DNA of 64,000 bases from Eriocheir sinensis (lineage: Eukaryota > Arthropoda > Malacostraca > Decapoda > Varunidae): positions 1 through 64,000 of the forward strand of contig NW_026110808.1 of the NCBI RefSeq assembly GCF_024679095.1, read 5' to 3'. The position numbers were made by a program, and so were the translations under genes. The notes under the pieces are model-generated. The model did not search any database. It saw only the letters and a list, made by a program, of their open reading frames with translations, and had not been told where the DNA came from. Shown here piece by piece: positions 1 to 12,409 of this stretch (position 1 is its first letter; every line of letters begins with the position of its first letter).

Positions 1-215
1 AAAACTCACATTTGCTTCCTTATTAATGAGACTTTCTATATAACAAAGAGAGGCCATTCTTTGTTAATTCATATTGAAAGACACCCTAAACTTAACCTAA
101 CCTAACAAAACCCTGAATAATTGCTATACACTTGACCCAGAAAACTCATATTTGCTTCCTTAATAATGAGACTTTCTATATAACAATGTGAGGTCATTCT
201 TTGTGTATTTATACC
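1..215. repeat. Diverged copies of the ~170-bp satellite
   Basis: About one and a half copies of the unit that forms the array at 13660-14890. Shared landmarks are gcttccttaataatgagac, ctttctatataaca and gtcattctttgt, plus a stretch rich in CCTAA-like motifs (cttaacctaacctaac near 88-103). No coding capacity seen. Confidence 0.75.
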
Positions 216-238
216 ATACAGACTTCACCCCTTCCCAG

Positions 239-426
239 GCAGTCTATACACTGAGACACCCCTGGATTGCGAGTCCCTGCCCGTGCACAGCCTCAAGGTG
301 TCCGTGATGGACGAAGAGATCCGGGCCAGCTTCACGGTGGTGCGCGACAAGAACAAAAACCCACCAGTCTTTACACTGCCGGAGTACCAGGCGAACATCA
401 TGGCTCCCAGGACGACCATTCCCAAG
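239..426 (+). CDS. Single exon of a cadherin-repeat protein
   Basis: The open frame has a cadherin signature: LDCESLPVHSLKV followed by a short spacer, an alternating hydrophobic strand (ASFTVVRD), then NKNPPVFTLPEYQANI. This matches the end of one extracellular cadherin repeat, the linker (usually DxNDNxPxF) and the first strand of the next. The acceptor is a pyrimidine tract ending cccttcccag (AG at 237-238). The donor is AAG|gtgggg at 427. Cadherins are membrane calcium-dependent adhesion proteins, and the NKN linker departs from the usual calcium-binding NDN. No partner exon was recognised nearby, and the next 14 kb is repeats, so it is either one exon of a large-intron gene or an isolated remnant. 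A second overlapping plus frame is a shadow. Confidence 0.6.
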
Positions 427-540
427 GTGGGGAACAGGGAGGAGAATATAGGGAAAGAGGAAGAGAAGCAGAGAGAAAAAGGGGGAAGGGGAGGAGAAAA
501 AAAGAGATGAGGAAGAGGAAGAGAAAAATCAAGCATTTGT
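427..540. other. Purine-rich stretch after the cadherin-like exon
   Basis: Imperfect GGA/GAAA purine tract on the plus strand, presumably intronic. It ends where the 99-bp minisatellite begins. Confidence 0.5.
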
Positions 541-1996
541 GGTGGATAGTGGAGTGTTTCCCATGTGGTATTGGTGTGCTGGATATCCCTTCACTGGTAG
601 CCTGGTAACATACACTCCCAGGTCTTTCTCTGACTCTGTGGTGGATAGTGGAGTGTTTCCCATGTGGTATTGGTGTGCTGGATATCCCTTCACTGGTAGC
701 CTGGTAACATACACTCCCAGGTCTTTCTCTGCCTCTGTGGTGGATAGTGGAGTGTTTCCCATGTGGTATTGGTGTGCTGGATATCCCTTCACTGGTAGCC
801 TGGTAACATACACTCCCAGGTCTTTCTCTGCCTCTGTGGTGGATAGTGGAGTGTTTCCCATGTGGTATTGGTGTGCTGGATATCCCTTCACTGGTAGCCT
901 GGTAACATACACTCCCAGGTTTTCTCTGCCTCTGTGGTGGATAGTGGAGTGTTTCCCATGTGGTATTGGTGTGCTGGATATCCCTTCACTGGTAGCCTGG
1001 TAACATACACTCCCAGGTCTTTCTCTGCTTCTGTGGTGGATAGTGGAGTGTTTCCCATGTGGTATTGGTGTGCTGGATATCCCTTCACTGGTAGCCTGGT
1101 AACATACACTCCCAGGTCTTTCTCTGCCTCTGTGGTGGATAGTGGAGTGTTTCCCATGTGGTATTGGTGTGCTGGATATCCCTTCACTGGTAGCCTGGTA
1201 ACATACACTCCCAGGTCTTTCTCTGCCTCTGTGGTGGATAGTGGAGTGTTTCCCATGTGGTATTGGTGTGCTGGATATCCCTTCACTGGTAGCCTGGTAA
1301 CATACACTCCTAGGTCTTTCTCTGCCTCTGTGGTGGATAGTGGAGTGTTTCCCATGTGGTATTGGTGTGCTGGATATCCCTTCACTGGTAGCCTGGTAAC
1401 ATACACTCCCAGGTCTTTCTCTGCCCTAGTGGTGGATAGTGGAGTGTTTCCCATGTGGTACTGGTGTGCTGGATATCCCTTCACTGGTAGCCTGGTAACA
1501 TACACTCCCAGGTCTTTCTCTGCCTCTGTGGTGGATAGTGGAGTGTTTCCCATGTGGTATTGGTGTGCTGGATATCCCTTCACTGGTAGCCTGGTAACAT
1601 ACACTCTCAGGTCTTTCTCTGCCTCTGTGGTGGATAGTGGAGTGTTTCCTATGTGGTATTGGTGTGCTGGATATCCCTTCACTGGTAGCCTGGTAACATA
1701 CACTCCCAGGTCTTTCTCTGCCTCTGTGGTGGATAGTGGAGTGTTTCCCATGTGGTATTGGTGTGCTGGATATCCCTTCACTGGTAGCCTGGTAACATAC
1801 ACTCCCAGGTCTTTCTCTGCCTCTGTGGTGGACAGTGGAGTGTTTCCCATGTGGTATTGGTGTGCTGGATATCCCTTCACTGGTAGCCTGGTAACATAAA
1901 TTCCCAGGTCTTTCTCTGTGGTGGATAGTGGAGTGTTTCCCATGTGGTATTGGTGTGCTGGATATCCCTTCACTGGTAGCCTGGTAAAATATACTC
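541..1996. repeat. 99-bp minisatellite (~14.7 units) derived from a LINE reverse transcriptase
   Basis: Units start near 541, 640, 739 and so on, exactly 99 bp apart except for small indels near 920 and 1905-1920. Because 99 is a multiple of three, several frames stay open on both strands. Read on the minus strand, each unit gives a 33-residue period containing HQYHMGNTPL and TTEAEKDLGVYVT. This is the post-catalytic block of CR1/Jockey-type reverse transcriptases, seen with its upstream RT context at 25240-25390. So this is an amplified transposon segment. The long open frames are a property of the repeat and are not evidence of a gene. Confidence 0.85.
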
Positions 1997-1999
1997 CAC

Positions 2000-2300
2000 G
2001 ACTTTCTACTCATGCTCATCCCTATACTGTCCAAACCCCTTATGCAAGAGTTAACCAGCATCTTCACTCTTTCATCCCTCACACTGGTAAACTCTGGAAC
2101 AATCTTCCTTCATCTGTATTTCCTCCTGCCTACGACTTGAACTCTTTCAAGAGGAGGGTATCAGGACACCTCTCCTCCCGAAATTGACCTCTGATTTTGG
2201 ACACTCCTTTAACCTCTGTTCGGGAGCAGTGAGTAGCGGGCTTTTTTTTCTTTTTTTCTTTGTGCCCTTGAGCTGTCTCCTTAGCTGTAAAAAAAAATTT
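2000..2300 (+). mobile_element. 5'-truncated LINE copy (family LA, 3' end only)
   Basis: Starts at cgactttctactcatgctc and matches 9459-9750, the end of the nearly complete LINE: last ~55 codons of the RT protein (ending HLSSRN then stop), the 3' UTR (gagcagtgagtagcgggc, tgcccttgagctgtctcc) and an A-rich tail. A dead-on-arrival retrotransposition product abutting the 99-bp array. Confidence 0.9.
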
Positions 2301-2324
2301 AAAAAAATAAATCAGTTATACACT

Positions 2325-3115
2325 TTTAACACTTGCCCGGAGATGTGATCCGGCCCTATGGCTTTCCTTCCATCTAAAGTTTCCATCAGCCTCAACAGTT
2401 CCCCTTTCTCAACCTTTACATAATTTAGCTTCTCTTCAGTATGATTTTCAAGCCCCCTGTCAAAGTCGGTCTCTTTCGTAAACACTTTATGAAAATTTTT
2501 ATTTAATATTTTTGCAATTTCTTCGTCCTTCTCGTAGAATACACTTTTTTCTTTAAGTGTTTCCGCTCCTGCATTTCTTTCTAACTTCCTTTTCCTTTCC
2601 TTCCTTCCTTCCTTTTTTCTTTTTCTTTTCTTTCCTTTCCCTTCCTTCCTTCCTTTTCTTTCATTTCCTTTCCCTCCTTCCTACCTTCCTTTCCCTTCCC
2701 TTCCTTTTCTTTCCTTTCCTTTCCTTCCCTTCCTTCTTTTCCCTTTCCCTTCCCTTCCCTTTCCTTCAATAACCTTCCCCTTCCTTTCTTTCCTTCCTTC
2801 TTTCCTTTCCTTTCCTCCTTCCTTCCTTCCTTCCATTTATGAATTTGTAAAACATTTTTGGTTCTTCCTCACAAAAAACTATTCTTCTTTCAAATTTAGC
2901 TTCCTCTTCTCTCCTTATATTCACATATTCATTTTTTTCTTTTTTATATTTGTCTGTTATTCTTATTTGGTCTTGTCTTTAAATTCAATATCAATACTCC
3001 TCTTCATATCAGTCCAGTCTACCCCAGCGAAGAAACTTTTGAGTCCAACGTAATCTGCCTTTGCATAATTTTTCCATTTTTCCTTATATGTCTCATCCCG
3101 ATATTCATATCTTTC
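2325..3115 (-). mobile_element. CR1-like LINE fragment: endonuclease-RT linker and RT N-terminus
   Basis: On the minus strand, 2325-2560 encodes EIAKILNKNFHKVFTKE and later MRL-type sequence ending KAIGPDHISGQVLK, the typical start of a non-LTR RT domain (KApGPDgI motif). Upstream, 2850-3115 encodes a lysine-rich linker (YKEKWKNYAKADYVGLK and FYKFINGRK), also typical of CR1-group elements. The two parts are separated by the pyrimidine tract at 2578-2835. Stops are present and no catalytic RT motifs remain. Confidence 0.7.
2578..2835. repeat. (CCTTT/CCTT)n low-complexity tract inside a LINE fragment
   Basis: Imperfect pyrimidine repeats on the plus strand. The flanking LINE coding sequence resumes on both sides, so the tract expanded or inserted within the LINE copy. 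Confidence 0.85.
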
Positions 3116-3185
3116 CTTACTTTTCATCTGTGTGTTTCAATCTGACTGTGTGTGTGTTTATTTGCATTTTCTGAAGCTGTATGTG

Positions 3186-3208
3186 TGTGTGTGTGTGTCC
3201 ATCTGTAT

Positions 3209-3270
<62 letters not shown>
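3186..3270. repeat. (GT)n microsatellite
   Basis: Nearly pure GT dinucleotides with one interruption near 3200. Cys/Val and Thr/His open frames here are artefacts of the repeat. Confidence 0.95.
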
Positions 3271-3272
<2 letters not shown>

Positions 3273-3665
3273 AGAAGCTGTACAAACAGTAAATTGATTC
3301 ATTGGGTTTCCAACAACGTGATGTAAGAGACGTGTAAATACCAGCAGCCAAGTATTGGGGGAGCCAAGGCCCCGGGTGCGCGGTTTCGGGGGCGCCAAAA
3401 TTGGACACCAGAATTTTGAATTGTAAGAAATATAAAATAAAATAAAAACTTCTCCAGTTGAGTCAAAGTGTGATTTTAGCTGCGCTGTTCCTATAAAGTA
3501 CACACCTTTGAGGTCGCTGGTGTTCCACGGCCTGACATTTGATAGCTACTTTTACCGAGGACTATATGATCACCAAATCACTGTACTGCCCCAGGTGCCA
3601 AATTTTAAAGATTCGCCACTGGTAAATACATTTCTTCTCGTAGAATTTCCTGTTTTACTCCAATC

Positions 3666-3666
<1 letters not shown>
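3271..3666. other. Unassigned sequence
   Basis: No gene, RNA or known repeat recognised. Short open frames have no recognisable domain. Confidence 0.4.

Positions 3667-3727
<61 letters not shown>
3667..3727. repeat. (GT)n microsatellite
   Basis: About 30 GT units. Confidence 0.95.
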
Positions 3728-3730
<3 letters not shown>

Positions 3731-3904
3731 CTCCTGTGCACTGAGGCAATGATTCACAGCCTAAAACAGTTAGGAAATGTGTTAAGGATGAAATAGGATG
3801 CTCGGAAACGGTAGTCTGAATTTTATGGTGAAAGATCCATCCTGCCGGGGGGGACCTGGAATGGACGGGGCAGCTTGGGGCAGACTGTCAGGGGTGGAGG
3901 AAAG

Positions 3905-4168
3905 AATAGAAAGGGAGGGGAAGGGAAAGGAAGGAAGGGAAGGGAAAGGAAGCGATAGGAAAGAAAGGAAATGGAAAGGAAGGGAAGGGAAAGGAAGGGA
4001 AGGGAAAGGAAAAAAAGGGAAGGGAAAGGAAAAAAAGGGAAGGATAAGAAAGGAAGGGAAGGGAAAGGAAGGAAGGGAAGGAAGGGAGGGAAAGGAAAGG
4101 AAAGGAAAGAAAAGGAAGGGAAGGGAAGGGAAAGGAAGAAAAGGAGGGAAAGGAAAGGAAGGGAAATA
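3905..4168. repeat. (GGAAA/GGGAA)n purine repeat
   Basis: Imperfect pentanucleotide purine tract, ending before an (AAC)n stretch at 4167-4180. Lys/Gly/Glu-rich frames are artefacts. Confidence 0.9.
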
Positions 4169-4400
4169 ACAACAACAACAGGATGCTAATGAGTCTGTTT
4201 GTCCACAGCTCCAGAAAACGACGAAAGGAAGAACCAAAGGAAGGAAGGAAGACCATCTCAGAAGACCCCAGAGTCAGCCCCTACAGTCCATCATAGTCCA
4301 AGAAATAGCTGAAGGAAGTCTAAAGTCCAAGCAACCTTCCTTTTTTTCTGATTCAAGTTGTCTTTACCTTCAGCGAGGGGGCAAGGCGACCATGGACCTC

Positions 4401-4775
4401 TCCCTTCCTTTTCTTTCCTTTCCTTTCCCTCCCTTCCTTCCCTTCCCTTCCTTTTCTTTCCTTTCCTTTCCTTTCCTTTCCCTCTCTCCCTTCCTTCCTT
4501 TTCTTTCCTTTCCTTTCCCTTCCTTCCTTCCTTCCCTTCCCTCCTTCCTTTTCCTTCCCTTCCTTCCTTTCCTTCCTTCCTTCCTTCCTTCCCTTCCCTT
4601 CCTTTTCTTTCCTTTTCTTTCCCTTCCCTTCCTTCCTTCCTTCCTTTCCCTTCCCTTCCTTTCCTTTCCCTCCCTTCCTTCCTTTCCCTTCCCTTCCTTC
4701 CTTTCCTTTTCTTTCCCTCCCTTCCTTTCCTTTTCTTTCCCTCCCTTCCCCTTCCTTTCCTTCCCTTCCCTTCCC
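4401..4775. repeat. (CCTTT/CCCTT)n pyrimidine repeat
   Basis: Near reverse complement in composition of the tract at 3905-4168, about 230 bp apart, so the two could form an imperfect purine/pyrimidine hairpin. It abuts the 3' part of an RTE-like LINE fragment. Confidence 0.9.
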
Positions 4776-4960
4776 TGTCATCAGCCCCACTGTGTCTGCC
4801 ATCCATGTCTTGCAGCAGGCCAGCGATGAGTTCGATCCTTTGACATCCTCTTCTTCCTTCCAAGCAAGCAGTCACTCTCTCCTCAGCACATGACCCAGAA
4901 GCTTCACTTGTCCTATGCTTTTCATCTAGTGCCTGTCTGCTGCTGCTGCTCTTTGTCATA
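4776..4960 (-). mobile_element. RTE-like LINE fragment (RT C-terminus)
   Basis: The minus-strand frame contains GCQRIELIAGLLQDMDGRHS, homologous to RQRIKFMDSLPQDMDGRLS of the larger copy at 22540-22924. Also shared are the ACLEGR/CLPGR block and the CTTGCTTGGAA-type sequence. Truncated at both sides, with no catalytic motif. Confidence 0.65.
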
Positions 4961-4999
4961 GAGTTAAGTTGTCATTATCTTAGTTAGTTAGTTAGTTAG

Positions 5000-5160
5000 A
5001 GGTCCAGATAATTGTTGTATGGGCAAGACTCCTGTCCCTCCCTCTCCTTCCCTCCCTTCCTCTCCCCCTGTCCCCCAAGTTCCCAGTCTGCGGAGGTCCG
5101 GATAAATGTTGTAAGGGCAAGACTCCTGTCCCTCCCTCTCCCTTCCTTTCCAGTCTTTCT
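5000..5160. repeat. Short tandem duplication (~95 bp)
   Basis: The block gaggtccagataattgttg...gggcaagactcctgtccctc near 4998-5045 recurs near 5092-5140 with a few changes. Surrounding sequence is CT-rich. Confidence 0.6.
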
Positions 5161-5732
<572 letters not shown>

Positions 5733-6002
5733 CTTTCAACATCTCAGGACTTGTTCAATCTCCCAGGTGCTCTCCTCTCCTGACACTGCCACATCAAGAG
5801 GAAGAGGAGGAGGAAAGAGAGAGAGGAGGTATGTCTGTGTATAAGGTTCCATAAGCTAGATCTTCCCCCGGCCTTCTATGGGGCTCAAATTATGCCCCCA
5901 CAGAAGGGTTCGGGGAGGAGCCAGTCTGTGGAACCTGATTGGACGTTGTCAAAATATATATTAATAAAGTTTTTGAAATTATGAAGAAATTATATGTTTT
6001 AC

Positions 6003-6004
<2 letters not shown>

Positions 6005-6093
<89 letters not shown>
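6005..6093. repeat. Compound (GT)n(GA)n microsatellite
   Basis: About 16 GT units run directly into about 27 GA units. Flanks at 5731-6004 and 6094-6317 show no gene. Confidence 0.95.
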
Positions 6094-6096
<3 letters not shown>

Positions 6097-6313
6097 CTTC
6101 TTCTCCTTCTTCTGTTCCTCTTGTTATCTCTTCCTCCTCCTCTTCTTCCTCCAAATCTGTGAATACAAATTTTTATTAATGGAATGAAATGGAAGAGAGA
6201 GATTTAAGGAAGGAGAGGAAAGGAAGGAAGAAAATGGGTAGAAATTGGATGAATGGAGGAGGAAGAGTAAGTAGAAGGAGAGGGAGAGAGGAAGGTAATG
6301 GGAGAGAAGAAGG

Positions 6314-6317
<4 letters not shown>

Positions 6318-6396
<79 letters not shown>
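6318..6396. repeat. (GA)n microsatellite
   Basis: About 40 GA units, about 300 bp upstream of the LINE endonuclease frame. Confidence 0.95.
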
Positions 6397-6400
<4 letters not shown>

Positions 6401-6691
6401 TGCATTTATTGAGAGTAGAACTGACAGCCTTACACACACACTCGGCTGGAATAGGTAGGAAGACACCTACCGAACGGGCGCAAGCCACTCCCGGTGAGGT
6501 ATATATGGGAGGTGAGAAGGGAGCTGAAGCCCTCCAAAGACCCTTCCCATGTCCTCACTAACCGTTTCCCTATTGTCTCACCAACACCGGAGAGTAGTTC
6601 AGCATGCTCTCTAAAGACAGATCCTCTCTTTATCCACACCACACTACATTCTCACAACATATACACCTTTTCCCAAAATTAAAATTTCAAA

Positions 6692-7918
6692 ATGGCGCAC
6701 ATACACCAAGCCTCGGAGTCCCCGCCTGGGGGGGGGACCACAAATTCCCCCAGGGAGGACTCCCCTTCTGGCTGCCGACCCGAGAGGTGTCTTGATAACT
6801 CCTCGAACCTCTTTCTTCTCAATTTCTGCAACATTCGCGGTCTTCGCTCTAATTTTCATTCTGTGGAACATCATCTCTCCTCCTCTAAACCTCACCTTCT
6901 CTTCCTTACCGAAACACAGGTTTCTGAGGCTACTGACAGCAATCTCTACTCTGTTCCCTCCTACTATCTCTATCCTAAATTTCAATCCAAAGCTGGATGT
7001 TGCGCCTACGTGCGCAACGACATCACTTGCTCTCGTGCCCACGACCTTGACTCTTCTGAATTTTCCACCATCTGGTTAAGACTTCACTGTCATTCTATTA
7101 CTAAATACATCTGTGCTGTTTATCTCTCACCTAACTCTACCAACTATGTAAAATTGTTTGACTATTTGAACTCTAAAGTGGAGCACATCTTGACCCACTC
7201 TCCCTTCGCTGAAATCTCCATCCTAGGAGATTTCAATGTTCACCACCAACTTTGGCTTTCATCCTCTTTCACTGACCATCCTGGTGAACAAGCCTACAAC
7301 TTTGCTATCCTCAACGACCTAGAGCAGTTGGTCCAGCACCCTACACGTATTCCTGACCGTCTTGGAGATCGGCCCAACATTCTAGACCTCTTCCTTACCT
7401 CAAACCCTTCTGCTTATTCTGTCAAACTGTTCTCTCCGTTGGGCTCCTCCGATCACAATCTTATTTCTGCATCCTGTCCTATCGCTCCTGTACACCCTCT
7501 GGACCCACCGAAGAGGCGATGCTTCTGGCATTTTGCTTCAGCTCGGTGGGACGACCTGAGGATGTACTTTTCCGATTTCCCGTGGAATGATTATTGCTTC
7601 CAGGATAGAGACCCCTCTGTGTGTGCTCAGCGCATCACAGAGGTGATTGTCTCTGGAATGGAGGCATACATTCCTCGTTCTTTCTCTACTCCTCACGCGA
7701 AAAAGCCTTGGTTTAATCACGCTTGTTCTCGTGCTGTCAATGATAGAGAGGTAGCTCACAAAAGATACCAGAGCCTTCAAACTAATGCTAATTATGAACT
7801 TTACATTTCTGCCCGAAATCGTGCCAAATCTATTCTCCGACTAACAAAAAATTCTTTCTTTAATAGAAATGTCAAAACCTTGCTTTCTCTAACTCTTCCC
7901 GTGACTTCTGGCATCTAG
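6692..7918 (+). pseudogene. LINE AP endonuclease domain (first half of ORF2-type protein)
   Basis: Encodes the exonuclease-endonuclease-phosphatase fold that nicks target DNA for target-primed reverse transcription. Visible motifs: [10 protein letters not shown] near the start, [16 protein letters not shown] (GDFN catalytic block) and SSDHNLI (SDH near the end of the domain). The linker to RT follows ([15 protein letters not shown]). The frame ends at a TAG at 7916. Homology continues in frame +1 ([14 protein letters not shown]), so a small indel lies at about 7860-7885. The first 40 codons after the ATG (Gly/Pro-rich) may be 5' UTR. Confidence 0.85.
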
Positions 7919-9647
7919 CCAAAAACATCTCCTCCAACTTCACTTCTTCATCTTTCCCTCCACTCCTCAGTCCTGACGGCAACACTGCCGTCTCATCTAT
8001 CTCTAAGGCTGAACTCTTCTCTCAAACTTTTTCTAAAAACTCCACTCTGGACGATTCTGGGCATATTCCTCCTACTCATCCCCCCTCTGACTCCTTTATG
8101 CCTGTTATAAAGATTCTTCAAAATGATGTTTTCTATGCCCTCTCTGGCCTCAATCCTCAGAAGGCTTATGGACCTGATGGAGTGCCTCCTATTGTCCTTA
8201 AAAACTGTGCCTCCGTGCTGTCACCCTGCCTGGTCAAACTCTTTCGCCTCTGCCTGTCAACATCTACCTTTCCTTCTTGCTGGAAGTATGCCTTCATACA
8301 GCCTGTACCTAAGAAGGGTGACCGCTCCAATCCCTCAAACTACCGTCCTATTGCTTTACTTTCTTGTCTATCTAAAGCTTTTGAATCAATCCTTAACCGG
8401 AAGATTCAAAAGCACCTTTCCACTTCTGACCTTCTATCTGATCGCCAGTATGGGTTCCGCAAGGGGCGTTCTACTGGTGATCTCCTAGCCTTCTTAACTG
8501 ACTCTTGGTCATCCTCTCTGAGCCGTTTCGGTGAAACTTTTGCTATTGCGCTGGACATATCAAAAGCTTTTGATAGGGTCTGGCACAAATCTTTGCTTTC
8601 TAAACTACCCTCCTACGGTTTCTATCCTTCGCTCTGTACCTTTATCTCTAGTTTCCTTTCTGACCGTTCTATTTCTGCCGTGGTAGACGGTCACTGTTCT
8701 TCCCCTAAATCTATTAACTCCCACAGGGTTCTGTCCTATCTCCCACTCTTTTTCTGTTGTTCATTGATGATCTTCTTTCCAAAACGAACTGTCCTATCCA
8801 TTCCTACGCCGATGATTCCACTCTGCATTATTCAACTTCTTTTAATAGAAGACCCACCCTTCAGGAACTTAACGACTCAAGGCTGGAGGCTGCAGAACGC
8901 TTAGCCTCAGACCTTACTATTATTTCCGATTGGGGCAAGAAGAACCTGGTGTCCTTCAACGCCTCAAAAACACAGTTTCTCCACCTATCCACTCGACACA
9001 ATCTTCCAAACAACTATCCCCTATTCTTTGATAACACCCAGCTATCACCTTCCTCAACACTAAACATCCTCGGTCTATCCTTAACTCAAAATCTCAACTG
9101 GAAACTTCATATCTCATCTCTTACTAAATCAGCTTCCTCGAGGCTGGGCGTTCTGTACCGTCTCCGCCGGTTCTTCTCCCCTGCACAGTTGCTGTCCATA
9201 TACAGGGGCCTTGTCCGCCTTCGTATGGAGTATGCATCTCATGTGTGGGGGGGCTCCACTCACACAGCTCTTCTGGACAGAGTGGAGGCAAAGGCTCTTC
9301 GTCTCATCAGCTCTCCTCCTCATACTGATAGTCTTCTACCTCTTAAATTCCGCAGCAATGTTGCCTCTCTTTCTATCTTCTATCGATATTTCCACGCTGA
9401 CTGCTCTTCTGAACTTGCTAACTGCATGCCTCCCCCCCTCCCGCGGCCCCGCTGCACTCGACTTTCTACTCATGCTCATCCCTATACTGTCCAAACCCCT
9501 TATGCAAGAGTTAACCAGCATCTTCACTCTTTCATCCCGCACGCTGGTAAACTCTGGAACAATCTTCCTTCATCTGTATTTCCTCCTGCCTACGACTTGA
9601 ACTCTTTCAAGAGGAGGGTATCAGGACACCTCTCCTCCCGAAACTGA
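7880..9647 (+). pseudogene. LINE reverse transcriptase domain, frame-broken
   Basis: First part (frame of 8098): KAYGPDGVPP, NYRPIALLSCLSKAFE, QYGFRKGRST and the motif A block ALDISKAFDRVWH. Near 8718 a small deletion removes the residues before PQGSVL and shifts frame. The second part (frame of 8757) holds PTLFLLFIDDLL, the catalytic SYADDST and the thumb/C-terminal region VRLRMEYASHVWGG, ending HLSSRN. All catalytic aspartates are present, but the reading frame is broken twice, so no full protein can be made. Confidence 0.9.
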
Positions 9648-9759
9648 CCTATCTTTCGGCCACCCCTTTGGATTCTTTTTGGGAGCAGCGAGTGGCGGGC
9701 TTTTTTTTTTTATTGATGTTTACTTTTTTGTGCCCTTGAGCTGTCTCCTTTGCTGTAGA

Positions 9760-9763
<4 letters not shown>

Positions 9764-9846
<83 letters not shown>
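9764..9846. repeat. (AC)n microsatellite at a LINE 3' end
   Basis: About 41 AC units, directly after the LINE A-rich tail (gtagaaaaacacac). Confidence 0.95.
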
Positions 9847-9849
<3 letters not shown>

Positions 9850-9961
9850 CAAATAGACAGGTAAAGCACAAGACATTATTAATTAAGTAAGTTACCTAAG
9901 GAAAGAATTATTTTGTTATAGTATGAAACAGATTATTATAGCATGAGAGAGAGTGAGTCAG

Positions 9962-9968
<7 letters not shown>

Positions 9969-10012
<44 letters not shown>

Positions 10013-10032
10013 GATAGATAGATAGATAGATA
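9969..10032. repeat. (TC)n followed by (GATA)n
   Basis: About 21 TC units, then tagatagatagataga. Confidence 0.95.
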
Positions 10033-10063
10033 TAATGTACTACAGCACAAAGCCCACCAATAT

Positions 10064-12028
<1,965 letters not shown>

Positions 12029-12115
12029 ATATGTATATAATTGTATAATATAATCGACAGAAGCTTTTAAAATAGCTCCTCAACGGCCATGTACTAATGT
12101 ACTGAACATGTTTAG

Positions 12116-12269
<154 letters not shown>

Positions 12270-12409
12270 CAACATAGTGAGGGAGAAGGTGTGGTACAGA
12301 GGAAGGACATCAGACTATTTACCAACATGCCAAACCAAATTTTATATGCAGGTCTTACAGTAGCGAAATTCATGCAGGCAAATCAACATACTACAGGAAG
12401 AGGAAGAGG

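Larger units (their letters stand above)
6430..9757 (+). mobile_element. Nearly complete non-LTR retrotransposon (LINE family LA)
   Basis: Order: possible 5' leader (boundary not determined, about 6430-6691), AP endonuclease (6692-7918), reverse transcriptase (about 7880-9647), 3' UTR ending tgcccttgagctgtctcct and a short A tail that passes into (AC)n at 9764. The protein has no RNase H and ends soon after the LWNNLPSSVFPPAYDLNSF motif, as in CR1/Jockey-group elements. The clade was not resolved. Two frameshifts, near 7870 and 8720, make this copy inactive. Truncated relatives of its 3' end occur at 2000, 15105, 23470, 24520 and 31652 (+) and 33885 (-). Confidence 0.9.

Noticed and set aside
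541..1973. Long open frames of up to 361 codons on both strands
   Set aside because: They arise from a 99-bp tandem unit (a multiple of three) that lacks stops in several frames. The sequence is RT-derived satellite with no start context or other gene features.
2557..4843. Phe/Leu/Ser- and Lys/Glu/Gly-rich frames in pyrimidine and purine tracts
   Set aside because: Simple-repeat translations with no complexity or codon structure.
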